Positions 7,754-16,435 of a DNA stretch of 64,000 bases are shown here, piece after piece. A program made the translations under genes and the position numbers. The DNA is from Bacillus sp. OK048 (GTDB lineage: Bacteria > Bacillota > Bacilli > Bacillales > Cytobacillaceae), in NCBI RefSeq assembly GCF_900103525.1, contig NZ_FNHN01000017.1:1-64000 (forward strand), given 5' to 3'. The notes under the pieces were generated by a model. That model was not told where the DNA came from, did no database searches, and worked only from the letters and a program-made list of their open reading frames with translations. Every line of letters starts with the position of its first letter. The stretch's first letter is position 1.

Positions 7754-7780
7754 TGCGAACAGTGCCTGGCACTGTTCGCA
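7754..7780. repeat. GAACAGTGCC palindrome, copy 1
   Basis: TGCGAACAGTGCC-T-GGCACTGTTCGCA is a perfect palindrome around one central base. Relatives sit at 15701, 17594, 32865, 34193 and 38071. Confidence 0.8.
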
Positions 7781-7793
7781 TGGGAAGAAATAA

Positions 7794-7826
7794 AAAATCC
7801 TCTATTCATGATGAATAAAGGATTTT
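7794..7826 (-). terminator. Terminator of the P1 peptidase gene
   Basis: AAAATCCTCTATTCA / TGAATAAAGGATTTT forms a long stem with few mismatches, and on the minus strand it is followed by a T run. Confidence 0.8.
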
Positions 7827-7888
7827 GTCAATAAAACTAGTTTTTTCACAGTTAAGTGTATTTGATAATAAACGAATTTCACCTTTAT

Positions 7889-8953
7889 CTATGTTAGTGA
7901 AATGTTAAACTCTTCGATTAAATCTTTAAATGCCGGCCTTTTATTTCCATCTCGACCAACTACTGCCTCGGCGGTAACTAAAGAATTTAACACTGCTTCT
8001 TCCGTTGCTTCTCCTACCGCTCTAAATGCCAAATCCATATCTTCTTCATGAATCTGATGCATTACTAGACAGTGTTCCGGTTTTTCATGTGGAATTTTGG
8101 TTGCTGTTGAAAAACCAATAATGACCTCGCCACTTCCATTTGTAATGATAGAGCCCGTTCTAGATAATCCTGTTACTGACCGTTTTATTATTCTGTTCAG
8201 TTGCCTTTCTGATACAGGTAGATCGGTGGCAACGATAACCATGATGGACCCTTTATCCTCTTCTTTATAAGACTGGATAATTGCTTCCTTCAATTCTTGA
8301 CCGACGGCCTTACCGTTTATCCTAAGATCACTTAAAATCCCAAAATTGGATAATACCAAAACACCCATTGTGTACTTCCCATGATCCATTTCCATGATTC
8401 GAGAAGCAGTGCCAATACCCCCTTTCAGGGAGTAGCAGAGCATTCCTGTACCAGCACCAACAGTTCCTTCTTTACATTCAGATGATGTATTTTCCAATGC
8501 TTGAAGAATATGCTCATCTTTCACGAACTTTTCTCTTATATCATTCAAAAACATATCATTGCATTCACCAACGATGGGATTAACGGTTCCAGTAGTTCGG
8601 CCGATTTCAAGGTTTCGAGCTAACATGTAGTCAATTAACGCATCTGCAGCTGTACCAACATTTAATGTATTGGTTAGGAGTATCGGTGTTTCCAAAGTGC
8701 CTAACTCTGCCATTTGAATCGTTCCCATCGTTTTTCCGAATCCGTTAATAACATGGCTTGAGGCAATCAGCTTCTCCTTAAATATATTCCCTTGGTGTGG
8801 CAAAATTGCTGTGACTCCTGTTTGCATATTTTTATTGCTAAGTGTCACATGTCCGACGGTCACTCCTTTTACATCTGTAATCGCATTAATACGCCCTGGT
8901 TCCAGACGCCCTATTTTGACTCCGTAATCTCGTATTCTTTTTTGACCAATCAT
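7889..8953 (-). CDS. P1 family peptidase (DmpA-like aminopeptidase/esterase)
   Basis: The protein is about 354 residues when started at the ATG at 8953, which has a perfect AAGGAGATATACA leader; a longer frame opens at 9013 without an RBS. The sequence shows AITDVKGVTVGHVTL near the start, GTVGAGTGM in the middle and GSIMVIVATDLP, where the Gly-Ser bond is the self-cleavage site that frees the N-terminal Ser nucleophile in DmpA (family S58). This family cleaves N-terminal residues or beta-peptides. There is no signal peptide, so it is cytosolic. It is a single gene with its own terminator. Confidence 0.85.
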   Translation of the reverse strand: MIGQKRIRDYGVKIGRLEPGRINAITDVKGVTVGHVTLSNKNMQTGVTAILPHQGNIFKEKLIASSHVINGFGKTMGTIQMAELGTLETPILLTNTLNVGTAADALIDYMLARNLEIGRTTGTVNPIVGECNDMFLNDIREKFVKDEHILQALENTSSECKEGTVGAGTGMLCYSLKGGIGTASRIMEMDHGKYTMGVLVLSNFGILSDLRINGKAVGQELKEAIIQSYKEEDKGSIMVIVATDLPVSERQLNRIIKRSVTGLSRTGSIITNGSGEVIIGFSTATKIPHEKPEHCLVMHQIHEEDMDLAFRAVGEATEEAVLNSLVTAEAVVGRDGNKRPAFKDLIEEFNISLT

Positions 8954-9030
8954 TGTATATCTCCTTTTTAGTGCTAATTTTCTATATATCCGATTAGTTT
9001 GAATCTCAACCAAAAAAAATATGAAAAAAC

Positions 9031-9082
9031 TTCACAAACCTTATTTAGATTCACCATGGTGAATCTAAATAAGGTTTGTGAA
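9031..9082. repeat. 52-bp perfect palindrome (long hairpin)
   Basis: Two 26-base arms are exactly complementary, centred on CCATGG with no loop. On the minus strand a T-rich run follows the arm (GTTTTTTCATATTTTTTTT), so it can terminate phoX transcription. It is far longer than a normal terminator. Similar giant palindromes are at 23930-23979 and 47791-47842. Confidence 0.8.
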
Positions 9083-9388
9083 CATGGAAGTAACTTTTTT
9101 CTTTTGTTCTTGTTCTTTTAAATTCATACGTCTATATAAATATCTTAGCATAGTACTTTGCATTACTAGTTTTCTATTAGAAGAGTCCCTAATGTTACAG
9201 AATTTCTCATTAAAAAACAAAGTAAAAATATGCGAGATACAATGTCGCATAAAAATCCTACACCATGGAAAAATGAAAGAAAAAACCGCACCTATTATGG
9301 TACGGTTTACTGAAAGCACATATATATCCTGCTACATCACTTGCTGATACTTAAATTTGTGTTCGTTCACTTAGGTTTTTACCTAAAC

Positions 9389-11335
9389 TTATTTTCCCTT
9401 TTTATCTATTTCCAAGTCTTTTTGATATTTACCATTATTATATTTTGTTAAAGAAGGTATACCAGAGATATAACCAATACCACCTGTTTTATTAATACCA
9501 ATTTGTTCGTCAATAGCTTTAACTAAGTCATCTTTGTTAACAGCTGTAATTGACTTACTCTCTACTTCATCACCAGGATGTTGGAAATTACTGAAAATGT
9601 ATGAGAATCCATTGCGGTCATCTGCCGCAAATAATCCTGTTGCTTCCGCTCCTGCTGGAACAGATAAAATACGTTCTAATTCTTTTGTATCAACGTTATA
9701 TGCCCAAACAAAGTTATTTGTGTGAGCGCCGCTATCTTCACCAATAAAGAGGGTTCTCATTGCTTCAGAATAGCTTAAGTTATCTGGATTCGCTACTTTG
9801 TCTACATTTGCAGTGTTTCCATATGCATCAGCTTTAGGAAGGTCTTCCCCTACTACCAATCCATGCATGGATGGTGCTACATAAGAGCTATTAATAACTT
9901 TTCCTTTGCTATCCTTTTGACCACCTTGCAAATCTAATTGATAGGTAACACCAGCTTTAATTTTTGGTAATTGAATATGGTCTGCTGGATCTGTTCCTGT
10001 TGAATCTTTTTCCATGCTCTTACTTTGATCGGAAATAGCAATATATACTTTTTTATCCTTTTCGTTTAGCGCTACACCTTCCATTTTGTTAAATTCAGTA
10101 GTCGCACCAAGCAATGCTGCATATCGGCGTGTTTCAAGGGAGGCCGCTGCTTTTTCTTTACCAGGTTTAAGTTTTAGATATTCTGTTTTACCATATGAAT
10201 ATTGCTTAATCGCTGAAAAACCTTCCTTAGGTACATCAGAAGTTTCAAAAATATCATTGAATGTAATGCCGCTGTCAATAATTTTTTTCACTTCTTTATT
10301 CGTTGCATGTCCTAAATTAATCCATTCTAAGTCTCCTGAACCACCATTCTCAGTACCTGTTTGTTTAAATTTCGCTGCATATAGTGTACCCGCTGATAAA
10401 TTTTTTGCTTTATCGGCTACATACATAAACATTCCTGTATTACCGCCATCATCGCCGTAAAATACAGTTTTGTTATCAGGCATTACTTTAGCTAACTCAT
10501 GGGAGAAACGTCCTGTGCTGTAATGTTTTACAACGGATGCTTTACCCTTTTTATCTACTGTAATTTCAGGAGTGTAGCCATACAAATAAGGATTAGCCTT
10601 TGCTTTATCTCCAAAATAGAAGTGAGCAAATGTTTCAACTTGACTTCTTGTTTTTGATGTAGGATCCGCAAATTGTCGAGCATCTGGCTCATACTCTTCT
10701 GAACCTAAGTGGGTATTCCAAGGTGATAAAGATCCATTACATGGAATCCAAAGTCCATCTACTGCTGAAAAATCAATTTTTTCAACATTGACAGGTTTAA
10801 GTTCACCTGTTTTTTTGTCCTGTTTCATCTCAGTTAAAGACATAGATGCTGGAACTAAACCGTATGCTGATTGGCCAGCAGCATCAATGGTTTGATATTC
10901 ATAATGTGTAACCATATAAAGTTTGCCGTCAATTGGCATTAATAAACTATTTGAATCCGGAGCATCCGAAACAAAGTATTTTCCATCTGTACTACTTGGA
11001 TCAACGATTGGATTTCCGTTCACATCAATCGGTGTACCTGCAGGGATTTTTTTCCCTTTAGCTGTTGCTACCTTATCTTCCGATTTAAAAAGGTAGTTAT
11101 AAGACAAAGGAAATGTTTTTATTTTTCCATTGCTATATTTCACATCAACGGTTGCGTTTGTATATGTTTTCACCATGTCATCAATTGTAGATGGTGCTTT
11201 CATTCCATTAAATTTAACAAATTCTATTTTACTATTATCCTTAGCGGCCGCTGCTGTCGGTGATAATGCTGGAACTGTAATAGCTAAAGCAAGTGCTAAA
11301 GTAGCTCCTGTTTTCACAAGTTTCTTATTAATCAT
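9389..11335 (-). CDS. phoX: PhoX-type secreted alkaline phosphatase
   Basis: This 648-residue protein has a Sec signal peptide (MINKKLVKTGATLALALAIT..., cleavage near AAA-KD). The body is the DUF839/PhoX family: WNTHLGSEEYEPDARQF (about 208-224), RFSHELAKVMPD and YGDDGGNTGMFMYVADKAK (about 293-311), VALNEKDKKVYIAISDQSKS, and NPDNLSYSEAMRTLFIGEDS near the C-terminus. PhoX enzymes are Ca/Fe-dependent phosphomonoesterases that release phosphate from organic esters outside the cell. RBS AAGGAGGAA precedes the ATG. A Pho-box array upstream indicates induction by phosphate starvation through PhoPR. Family membership is firm; the exact substrate range is not known. Confidence 0.88.
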   Translation of the reverse strand: MINKKLVKTGATLALALAITVPALSPTAAAAKDNSKIEFVKFNGMKAPSTIDDMVKTYTNATVDVKYSNGKIKTFPLSYNYLFKSEDKVATAKGKKIPAGTPIDVNGNPIVDPSSTDGKYFVSDAPDSNSLLMPIDGKLYMVTHYEYQTIDAAGQSAYGLVPASMSLTEMKQDKKTGELKPVNVEKIDFSAVDGLWIPCNGSLSPWNTHLGSEEYEPDARQFADPTSKTRSQVETFAHFYFGDKAKANPYLYGYTPEITVDKKGKASVVKHYSTGRFSHELAKVMPDNKTVFYGDDGGNTGMFMYVADKAKNLSAGTLYAAKFKQTGTENGGSGDLEWINLGHATNKEVKKIIDSGITFNDIFETSDVPKEGFSAIKQYSYGKTEYLKLKPGKEKAAASLETRRYAALLGATTEFNKMEGVALNEKDKKVYIAISDQSKSMEKDSTGTDPADHIQLPKIKAGVTYQLDLQGGQKDSKGKVINSSYVAPSMHGLVVGEDLPKADAYGNTANVDKVANPDNLSYSEAMRTLFIGEDSGAHTNNFVWAYNVDTKELERILSVPAGAEATGLFAADDRNGFSYIFSNFQHPGDEVESKSITAVNKDDLVKAIDEQIGINKTGGIGYISGIPSLTKYNNGKYQKDLEIDKKGK

Positions 11336-11384
11336 CTAAACATTCCTCCTTAGTGATTGATACAACCCAATTAAACCATCTCAA

Positions 11385-11423
11385 TGTTAATTTTCTATTA
11401 ATGTATTATTAATTTCTTGTAGA
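11385..11423 (-). promoter_or_regulatory. PhoP-binding (Pho box) array upstream of phoX
   Basis: On the minus strand four hexamers follow one another every 11 bp: TCTACA, TTAATA, TTAATA, TTAACA, each separated by 5 nt. B. subtilis PhoP binds direct repeats of TT(A/T/C)ACA-like hexamers with about 5-nt spacers, so this is a textbook activation region about 50 bp before the phoX start codon. Confidence 0.75.
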
Positions 11424-11519
11424 GTTTAACTTTGGCGGTGGTCATCAGGAGGAGATAAAATTTATAATGTTATAATAGACTAGGGTTTAATAATTAATAG
11501 GTGATAAGAGGTGATAAAA

Positions 11520-12221
11520 ATGCTGTTTCTGACCCTATTTTTACTAATAATCATTGTAGGTTATCCAATATGGGACTATTTTTATTTAAAAAAGATAAAA
11601 AGTACCCATATAAATAAGTGGAGAATGTACGGACAAATTATGATTACCCAATGGGTAATGGTGATCATATTTTTAGCCTATTGGTTCTTGACTAAACATA
11701 CTTTTAACGACTTATTTTCTATTGAAAATCCTTTATTTTCTTTCCAAACTGAATCTTTACTGGCACTTGTGTTTGGAGCAGGTATTAGTATTGTAATGTT
11801 TGCTTTGATTATTCGCTTCTCAAAAACAATAAGAAAGAAAATTTCCGAAGCATTAACTGATGAGAGTATTCAATTTTTATTACCATCAACCTTTGGAGAA
11901 CGTTTGTTTTTTCTTTTGATAGCAATTACGGCAGGAGTTTGTGAGGAAATCATTTTTCGTGGTGTGATGCTGTATTATTTAAGCCATCTTCCATTTGAAT
12001 TACCAATCATGGCAATTGGTATTATTTCAAGTCTGTTTTTTGGAATTGTTCATCTATATCAAGGGTGGAAAGGTGTGCTGCTAACTACCTATCTAGGTGC
12101 CATATTGTTTCTTCTTTTCGTGGGAACAGGTTCTTTATGGGTTCCTATCTTGCTACACTTCATTATTGATGCGAAGTTTGTATTTTTGCCTAATAAAAAA
12201 GGTCTAAAAAAGAGCAAATAA
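11520..12221 (+). CDS. CPBP family intramembrane protease
   Basis: The protein has 233 residues when started at ATG 11520, which has AGAGGTG seven bases upstream; an in-frame GTG lies three codons earlier. About six to eight membrane segments are visible. The CPBP/Abi catalytic motifs are present in order: CEEIIFRGVMLY (EExxxR, about 145-155), SLFFGIVHLYQG (FxxxH) and LLHFIID. These are glutamic endopeptidases related to Rce1 and to bacteriocin-immunity proteins. The downstream lipoprotein gene begins 19 bases later and is probably co-transcribed. Confidence 0.85.
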   Translation: MLFLTLFLLIIIVGYPIWDYFYLKKIKSTHINKWRMYGQIMITQWVMVIIFLAYWFLTKHTFNDLFSIENPLFSFQTESLLALVFGAGISIVMFALIIRFSKTIRKKISEALTDESIQFLLPSTFGERLFFLLIAITAGVCEEIIFRGVMLYYLSHLPFELPIMAIGIISSLFFGIVHLYQGWKGVLLTTYLGAILFLLFVGTGSLWVPILLHFIIDAKFVFLPNKKGLKKSK

Positions 12222-12240
12222 ACTTCTTGAAGGTGGTTTA

Positions 12241-12639
12241 ATGAAAAAATCTTTGTTCCTAATCTTGTTGTTAAGTCTATTTTTTGTTTCTGCTTGTACT
12301 AATGGAAAAACGCAATCATTAGAGGAATTTTATAAGGATGCAAAAATTGAAAATGTAGATAAAATCATCATTCAAGATGGTTCGACTGGTGCTTCAAAAG
12401 AGATTACTGCGCAAGAGCAAATCGAGGAATTTCTAACTTTGATTAAAGATATAGAGTTTACTCCGCAAGATAATCAAGAAAAACGTGATGGGTGGCGATA
12501 TGGTATTACTCTTTTTGATGGTGAAAGAGAATTTAAATTCACACTAAGTAAAATTGGTGAAACCTATTATGATTCAAACCCAGATATTCATCCAATCGTA
12601 GAGAACTATTACAAACAGTTGAAAATTGAAAAAAAGTAG
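12241..12639 (+). CDS. Small lipoprotein of unknown function
   Basis: This 132-residue protein has a lipoprotein signal (MKKSLFLILLLSLFFVSAC, lipidated Cys at about 19). The mature part is acidic and lysine-rich with no motif I recognise (VDKIIIQDGSTGASKEITAQ, then RDGWRYGITLFDGEREFKFT). RBS GGTGG sits at normal distance. It follows the CPBP protease closely, so the two may act together at the membrane; this is inference from position only. Confidence 0.7.
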   Translation: MKKSLFLILLLSLFFVSACTNGKTQSLEEFYKDAKIENVDKIIIQDGSTGASKEITAQEQIEEFLTLIKDIEFTPQDNQEKRDGWRYGITLFDGEREFKFTLSKIGETYYDSNPDIHPIVENYYKQLKIEKK

Positions 12640-12719
12640 AAATTTTTCAATTAAAAAAGGCTCTTTTCTAAAAGTTTGTTGCTTTTAATAAATGTCCGAA
12701 ATTTAATGGAATGAACAAG

Positions 12720-12880
12720 CCATCTGATTACCGCAAATCCTGAAAAATCATGCTAGAGGGAATCAGATGGACCTTCTGATTACCGTTGAACCGGAAAAAT
12801 CATGCTAGAGGGAATCAGATGGACCTTCTGGTTACCGTTGAACACGAAAAAACATGGGAATGGGAATCAGACTAGTACCT
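12720..12880. repeat. 52-bp tandem repeat, about three copies
   Basis: A unit beginning GGAATCAGATGGACCTTCTG repeats with a period of 52 bases; the first copy is partial and the last is more diverged. Each unit contains AATCAGA...TTCTGATT, a potential small hairpin. There is no open frame through it. Confidence 0.75.
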
Positions 12881-12934
12881 AATCTGATTAAACCCATATT
12901 CCAAAACAACAAAGTTTGCGAAAATAGCCTTAAA

Positions 12935-12969
12935 AAAAATGGCTCTGTTCACTATACCGAGCCATTTTT
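12935..12969. terminator. Bidirectional terminator
   Basis: AAAAATGGCTC / GAGCCATTTTT with a 13-nt loop lies between the convergent lipoprotein genes ending at 12639 and 13017. Confidence 0.75.
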
Positions 12970-13016
12970 GTAACTTATTGAACTAACGCCCGTTAATTGA
13001 ACACGGAATTATTTTA

Positions 13017-13349
13017 TCAATCAACCAATTCAACAGAAAGAGTATTAATTTTAGCTGGATTCGATTCTTTAATGGTGCCATCAAATCCTACTTTTACCTT
13101 GTCTCCAACTCGGAATGTTTCATCACTATTCACGGAAAGGTCAACAAACACATCACCTTCGGGATTACCCTCAAATACTTTAGCAGAAACAAGTGCACGG
13201 TTACCGTTAATTTCCTTGATTTTTCCTATAAAACTGGAACTTTCCGTTTTGATTTCATTGTTTTTTTCTTCACTTCTGTCTGTTGAATTAGAGCACCCAA
13301 TAATGGTTAATAAAGCCATGACTACTAATGCTTTAAATATCCTTGTCAT
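13017..13349 (-). CDS. DUF3221-like (YobA-type) lipoprotein
   Basis: This 110-residue protein has a lipobox (VVMALLTIIGC, Cys at about 19). The mature part is a small OB-like beta barrel: SSFIGKIKEINGNRALVSAK, then DVFVDLSVNSDETFRVGDKV, in line with DUF3221. The function is unknown; several Bacillus relatives are anchored to the outer face of the membrane. It is a single gene, with the terminator of the neighbouring ABC operon upstream. Confidence 0.7.
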   Translation of the reverse strand: MTRIFKALVVMALLTIIGCSNSTDRSEEKNNEIKTESSSFIGKIKEINGNRALVSAKVFEGNPEGDVFVDLSVNSDETFRVGDKVKVGFDGTIKESNPAKINTLSVELVD

Positions 13350-13415
13350 CTCACATTATTCCTCCATTCATATGTTCACAATCACATATTAACATAATAT
13401 TGAAAAAATAATTAA

Positions 13416-13447
13416 TAAAATAAAAAGACGATCGTATTGATCGCCTT
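13416..13447 (-). terminator. Terminator of the BcrAB-like ABC operon
   Basis: AAGACGATC-GTATT-GATCGCCTT (one mismatch); on the minus strand it is followed by TTTTATTTTATT. Confidence 0.75.
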
Positions 13448-13500
13448 GTTTAACTCTTGCACTCTATTGTTGAATCATTTAAAAGCCCTTCGCTCTTGAT

Positions 13501-13647
13501 CTAAAAACTATATGTATTAAAAATTTCAGGAAACGAAAGGATTAGCACTAATTCTAGAATTACAGTTGCAAAAAAACAAATCCAGCCAATTATTTTTACT
13601 ACTTTATCAATTTCATCTTTTTTCTCTAATTTACTAATGTAATTAAT
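13501..13647 (-). other. In-frame open stretch after the ABC permease stop (small ORF or 3' remnant)
   Basis: Directly after the TAG that ends the permease, the same frame stays open for about 48 codons and ends at 13501. It encodes a plausible peptide: SKLEKKDEIDKVVKIIGWIC, then a hydrophobic segment (FFATVILELVLILSF). There is no ATG, GTG or TTG start and no RBS, but it lies before the operon terminator. It may be a start-less gene remnant or a readthrough extension; neither can be proved. Confidence 0.35.
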
Positions 13648-14592
13648 CTAAATACTAACATCCCGTTTTTGGAAGATTGTAAACGTTAGGGCAATGAAAA
13701 TGATATAGTACACGCCCAAGGTTAGTAAGGAGATTGGCAGGGTTACATCCCCAAGTATGTTGTCCTGTAGTGCATACACGGTAAGATCCAAATGGGGGAA
13801 AATTAAAAATTTGGCCCATGTATACTTTTCGGCGAGAACCACTATCAGTCCGCCCAATGTTGAAGATAAAAATAAAACAAAAATTCCGATTCCCACTGCC
13901 AGAGCCTGACTCTTAAACAAAGTAGATAACATAAAGGAAATCGTGATGAGAATCAAAAGACTTGGCAAGTAATACACGTTCTTCAAGAAAAATTGTGGTC
14001 CCAACTCTGCTACTCTCTGTCCTTCAAGTGTGTATTCAAAGAATTTAGTATTAAAATCCACGCTGTCGAAAAGAATCGAGCCTGTAACGAAACCTGCAAA
14101 AATGAGCACAATCAGCAACAGCAAGGAGTAGATGATCACCGATAAATATTTTGACAAAAGAATGAACCATCTTTCATGCGGCCTGATTAGTAGTTGTTTT
14201 ATCGTCCCATCGGAAAATTCCGAGGATACACTGGCACTGCTTACGATAACAGCAAAAAGCGTGACCAGCATCGTGACACCAGACACAGTCATATTCATAA
14301 AATGCCAATTACTCTTTGCATTTGGATTAATATTCTCATCGAGATATCCCTGCTGCCGTTTAAGTTCGGCAGCCATCCACTCTTTTTCTTCTTCTGGAGC
14401 CGCTTCTAAATCCTGCTGCAGTTTGTTCACACTGGCCTGGGTTTCCTCGCGCCAGTTTTTGTTAGGTTCCCCACCGATTCTATCCTCAAGAATCCCTCCA
14501 AGAACCACCGCGATTACGATGATTAGCATATAAATCCAGCTAGCTTTCTTTCCAAAAATCTTTCCTAATTCATTTTTAATTAACATGAACAC
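13648..14592 (-). CDS. ABC-2 type permease, BcrB-like
   Basis: This 314-residue protein uses a GTG start (14592) with GGAGG nine bases upstream. There is one N-terminal membrane segment, then a soluble loop of about 65 residues rich in Glu, Lys and Gln (EETQASVNKLQQDLEAAPEE), then five more segments. This layout, and SSASVSSEFSDGTIKQLLIR after the second segment, is typical of ABC-2 permeases in peptide-antibiotic exporters and immunity systems. It overlaps the ATPase gene by 17 bases. The transported molecule is unknown. Confidence 0.82.
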   Translation of the reverse strand: MFMLIKNELGKIFGKKASWIYMLIIVIAVVLGGILEDRIGGEPNKNWREETQASVNKLQQDLEAAPEEEKEWMAAELKRQQGYLDENINPNAKSNWHFMNMTVSGVTMLVTLFAVIVSSASVSSEFSDGTIKQLLIRPHERWFILLSKYLSVIIYSLLLLIVLIFAGFVTGSILFDSVDFNTKFFEYTLEGQRVAELGPQFFLKNVYYLPSLLILITISFMLSTLFKSQALAVGIGIFVLFLSSTLGGLIVVLAEKYTWAKFLIFPHLDLTVYALQDNILGDVTLPISLLTLGVYYIIFIALTFTIFQKRDVSI

Positions 14593-15529
14593 TCGTTTTT
14601 ACCTCCTGACTCCCTTTGCCGGTTAATTCCAGGAACCGGTCCTCAAGCGTGGTTGTTACTGTATGAATAGCATATACATCGACATTGTTCTTAACCAACA
14701 ACCGATTGGCAGCAGCAATCGAGTCCTTATCTAGGATTACCGAAAACTGATTCTGGTCCACCTTCTTGAAATCAACTCCTAGATTGTTTTCATTGAGTAA
14801 CTGGAGAGCCATTTCCAAATTACTTACTTCAAACATGACCGTATGTACTTCCTGATTTTGATCGTTTAACAGATTAATCGAAGAAATATGAATAAGCTTC
14901 CCCTTTTCAATAATCGCATACCGATCACACATTAGCTGCATTTCAGACAATAAATGGGAGGATACGAGGACAGAAATTCCCTCTTTTGTAATTGAACGCA
15001 AGTATTCCCTAAATTCTCTTATCCCTTGAGGATCTAGCCCATTTGTCGGCTCATCCAAGATCAGAAGTGATGGGCTATGCAGCAGCGCTTGCGCAACGCC
15101 AAGCCTTTGCCGCATCCCAAGTGAATAGGTTTTCACTTTTTGATGAATCGCTTCTTCAAGGTCTGCAACCTTAATTACTTCCTGGATTCGTTCCTCTGAT
15201 ATTTTGTTTTTTGCCATATTGGCGTAGTGCCTTAAATTTTTATAACCGCTCATATACTTATAGAATTCTGGATTCTCAACAATCGCACCAATTTCACTCA
15301 TTGATTCTTTAAATTGAGTATCCAAATTATAGCCATTCACGAATACGTTGCCTTGTGTACGGCCTATCAAGCTTACAATCATCCGGATAATGGTCGTTTT
15401 TCCTGCACCATTAGGGCCGAGCAGTCCAAAGATTTCTCCCTTTTCAACGGAGAGGCTAACATTATCAACAATTACTTTATCCTTAATTTTTTTCGTTAAA
15501 GATTGTATTTCAAGTGCTTTTCCTGTCAT
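14576..15529 (-). CDS. ABC transporter ATP-binding protein, BcrA-like
   Basis: This 317-residue ATPase has Walker A GLLGPNGAGKTTIIRM (about 34-49), signature YSLGMRQRLGVAQAL, Walker B LLILDEPTNGLDPQG and the switch SSHLLSEM. The C-terminal about 90 residues form the extra domain common in BcrA/NatA-type subunits. It works with the downstream permease as a two-gene exporter, either for self-defence against peptide antibiotics or for general envelope stress; no adjacent two-component system is present. RBS GAGGGAG precedes the ATG. Confidence 0.88.
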   Translation of the reverse strand: MTGKALEIQSLTKKIKDKVIVDNVSLSVEKGEIFGLLGPNGAGKTTIIRMIVSLIGRTQGNVFVNGYNLDTQFKESMSEIGAIVENPEFYKYMSGYKNLRHYANMAKNKISEERIQEVIKVADLEEAIHQKVKTYSLGMRQRLGVAQALLHSPSLLILDEPTNGLDPQGIREFREYLRSITKEGISVLVSSHLLSEMQLMCDRYAIIEKGKLIHISSINLLNDQNQEVHTVMFEVSNLEMALQLLNENNLGVDFKKVDQNQFSVILDKDSIAAANRLLVKNNVDVYAIHTVTTTLEDRFLELTGKGSQEVKTSVHVN

Positions 15530-15700
15530 TTATTCTCCCTCTTTTCAATCTTTTAAACATATATTCTATATTAATCCAATTTCAGTAACAAAGAAGTAAA
15601 GATATTGTAAATTCAAACATTCGTTATAACGATATATTAAAAACCTTGCGTTTGGATAAGATTTGATTACGGCTAGAAGCATATTCCACTACTGTCCTGT

Positions 15701-15735
15701 TTATAGCGAACAGTGCCAAGCACTGTTCGCTATAA
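15701..15735. repeat. GAACAGTGCC palindrome, copy 2
   Basis: TTATAGCGAACAGTGC / GCACTGTTCGCTATAA with loop CAA. It lies three bases after the stop of the LprI-like gene, so it may also serve as that gene's terminator although a T run is missing. Confidence 0.8.
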
Positions 15736-15737
15736 AA

Positions 15738-16343
15738 TCATTTCATATAATTTGCGACTAACACATAGCATCTTTCTTCTGTTAGATTTGCTAGTACAGC
15801 CACATATTCTAAATGTTCCTCCGTACCGCCTTTATATTTTAGCGATGCCTCTAGTGCAGTATCATCTCTTTGTTTTAACCAATTCCGTTGTTCTGTTCTC
15901 AATTGGTCCATCTCTTCTGTAGTAAGTTGCTCCTTTAGGACTCCGTAAACTTCATTCAACAATGCATCCCACATTTCCCATCTATCGTTTTCCACTTTTT
16001 TTAATGCGAATGTTGATGAATCTGTTGCTTTCAATTCTTCCGTTGCTTGTTTAGTAGTATTTAATTTTTGGAGATACTCTTCCTTTTTACTTTCCGTTAC
16101 TTCCTTGTCACTATTATTGAAATTTGATGACTCTTTATCATCTGAATTTGTGGAAGTATTAGTAGAAGTATCTTCTTGGACATTTACCGGACTGTTGTCA
16201 CCACTGTCTGGAGCATTGTTTTCTACTGAATCTTTATTTGTTGTACTAGCTGCTATGTCTTTATTCGTTGGGTTTCCACAAGCAGCCAATAAAACAAATG
16301 CAATGGTGAACAACACCATTAAAAATATTTGTTTATTTTTCAT
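15738..16343 (-). CDS. LprI-type (DUF1311) lipoprotein
   Basis: Started at ATG 16343 (AAGGTGGGG upstream), the protein has 201 residues; the frame is open 41 codons further up but without an RBS. Signal and lipobox are KNKQIFLMVLFTIAFVLLAAC. A Ser/Asn/Asp-rich linker follows, then the DUF1311 domain at about 115-200: EMWDALLNEVYGVLKEQLTT, RTEQRNWLKQRDDTALEASL and EYVAVLANLTEERCYVL. Relatives include LprI of Mycobacterium, an inhibitor of C-type lysozyme. A protective role against lysozyme is therefore possible but unproven. Confidence 0.8.
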   Translation of the reverse strand: MKNKQIFLMVLFTIAFVLLAACGNPTNKDIAASTTNKDSVENNAPDSGDNSPVNVQEDTSTNTSTNSDDKESSNFNNSDKEVTESKKEEYLQKLNTTKQATEELKATDSSTFALKKVENDRWEMWDALLNEVYGVLKEQLTTEEMDQLRTEQRNWLKQRDDTALEASLKYKGGTEEHLEYVAVLANLTEERCYVLVANYMK

Positions 16344-16396
16344 TGTAATCCCCACCTTTAATACTACTTTAACATAAATTTTCCAGTTACCTGCAA

Positions 16397-16435
16397 AAAA
16401 GATAGTTCGCTTAAACATTAAGCGAACTATCTTTT
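16397..16435 (-). terminator. Terminator of the murG-like gene
   Basis: AAAAGATAGTTCGCTTAA / TTAAGCGAACTATCTTTT with an ACA loop; on the minus strand it follows the stop immediately and ends in TTTTTT. Confidence 0.85.
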
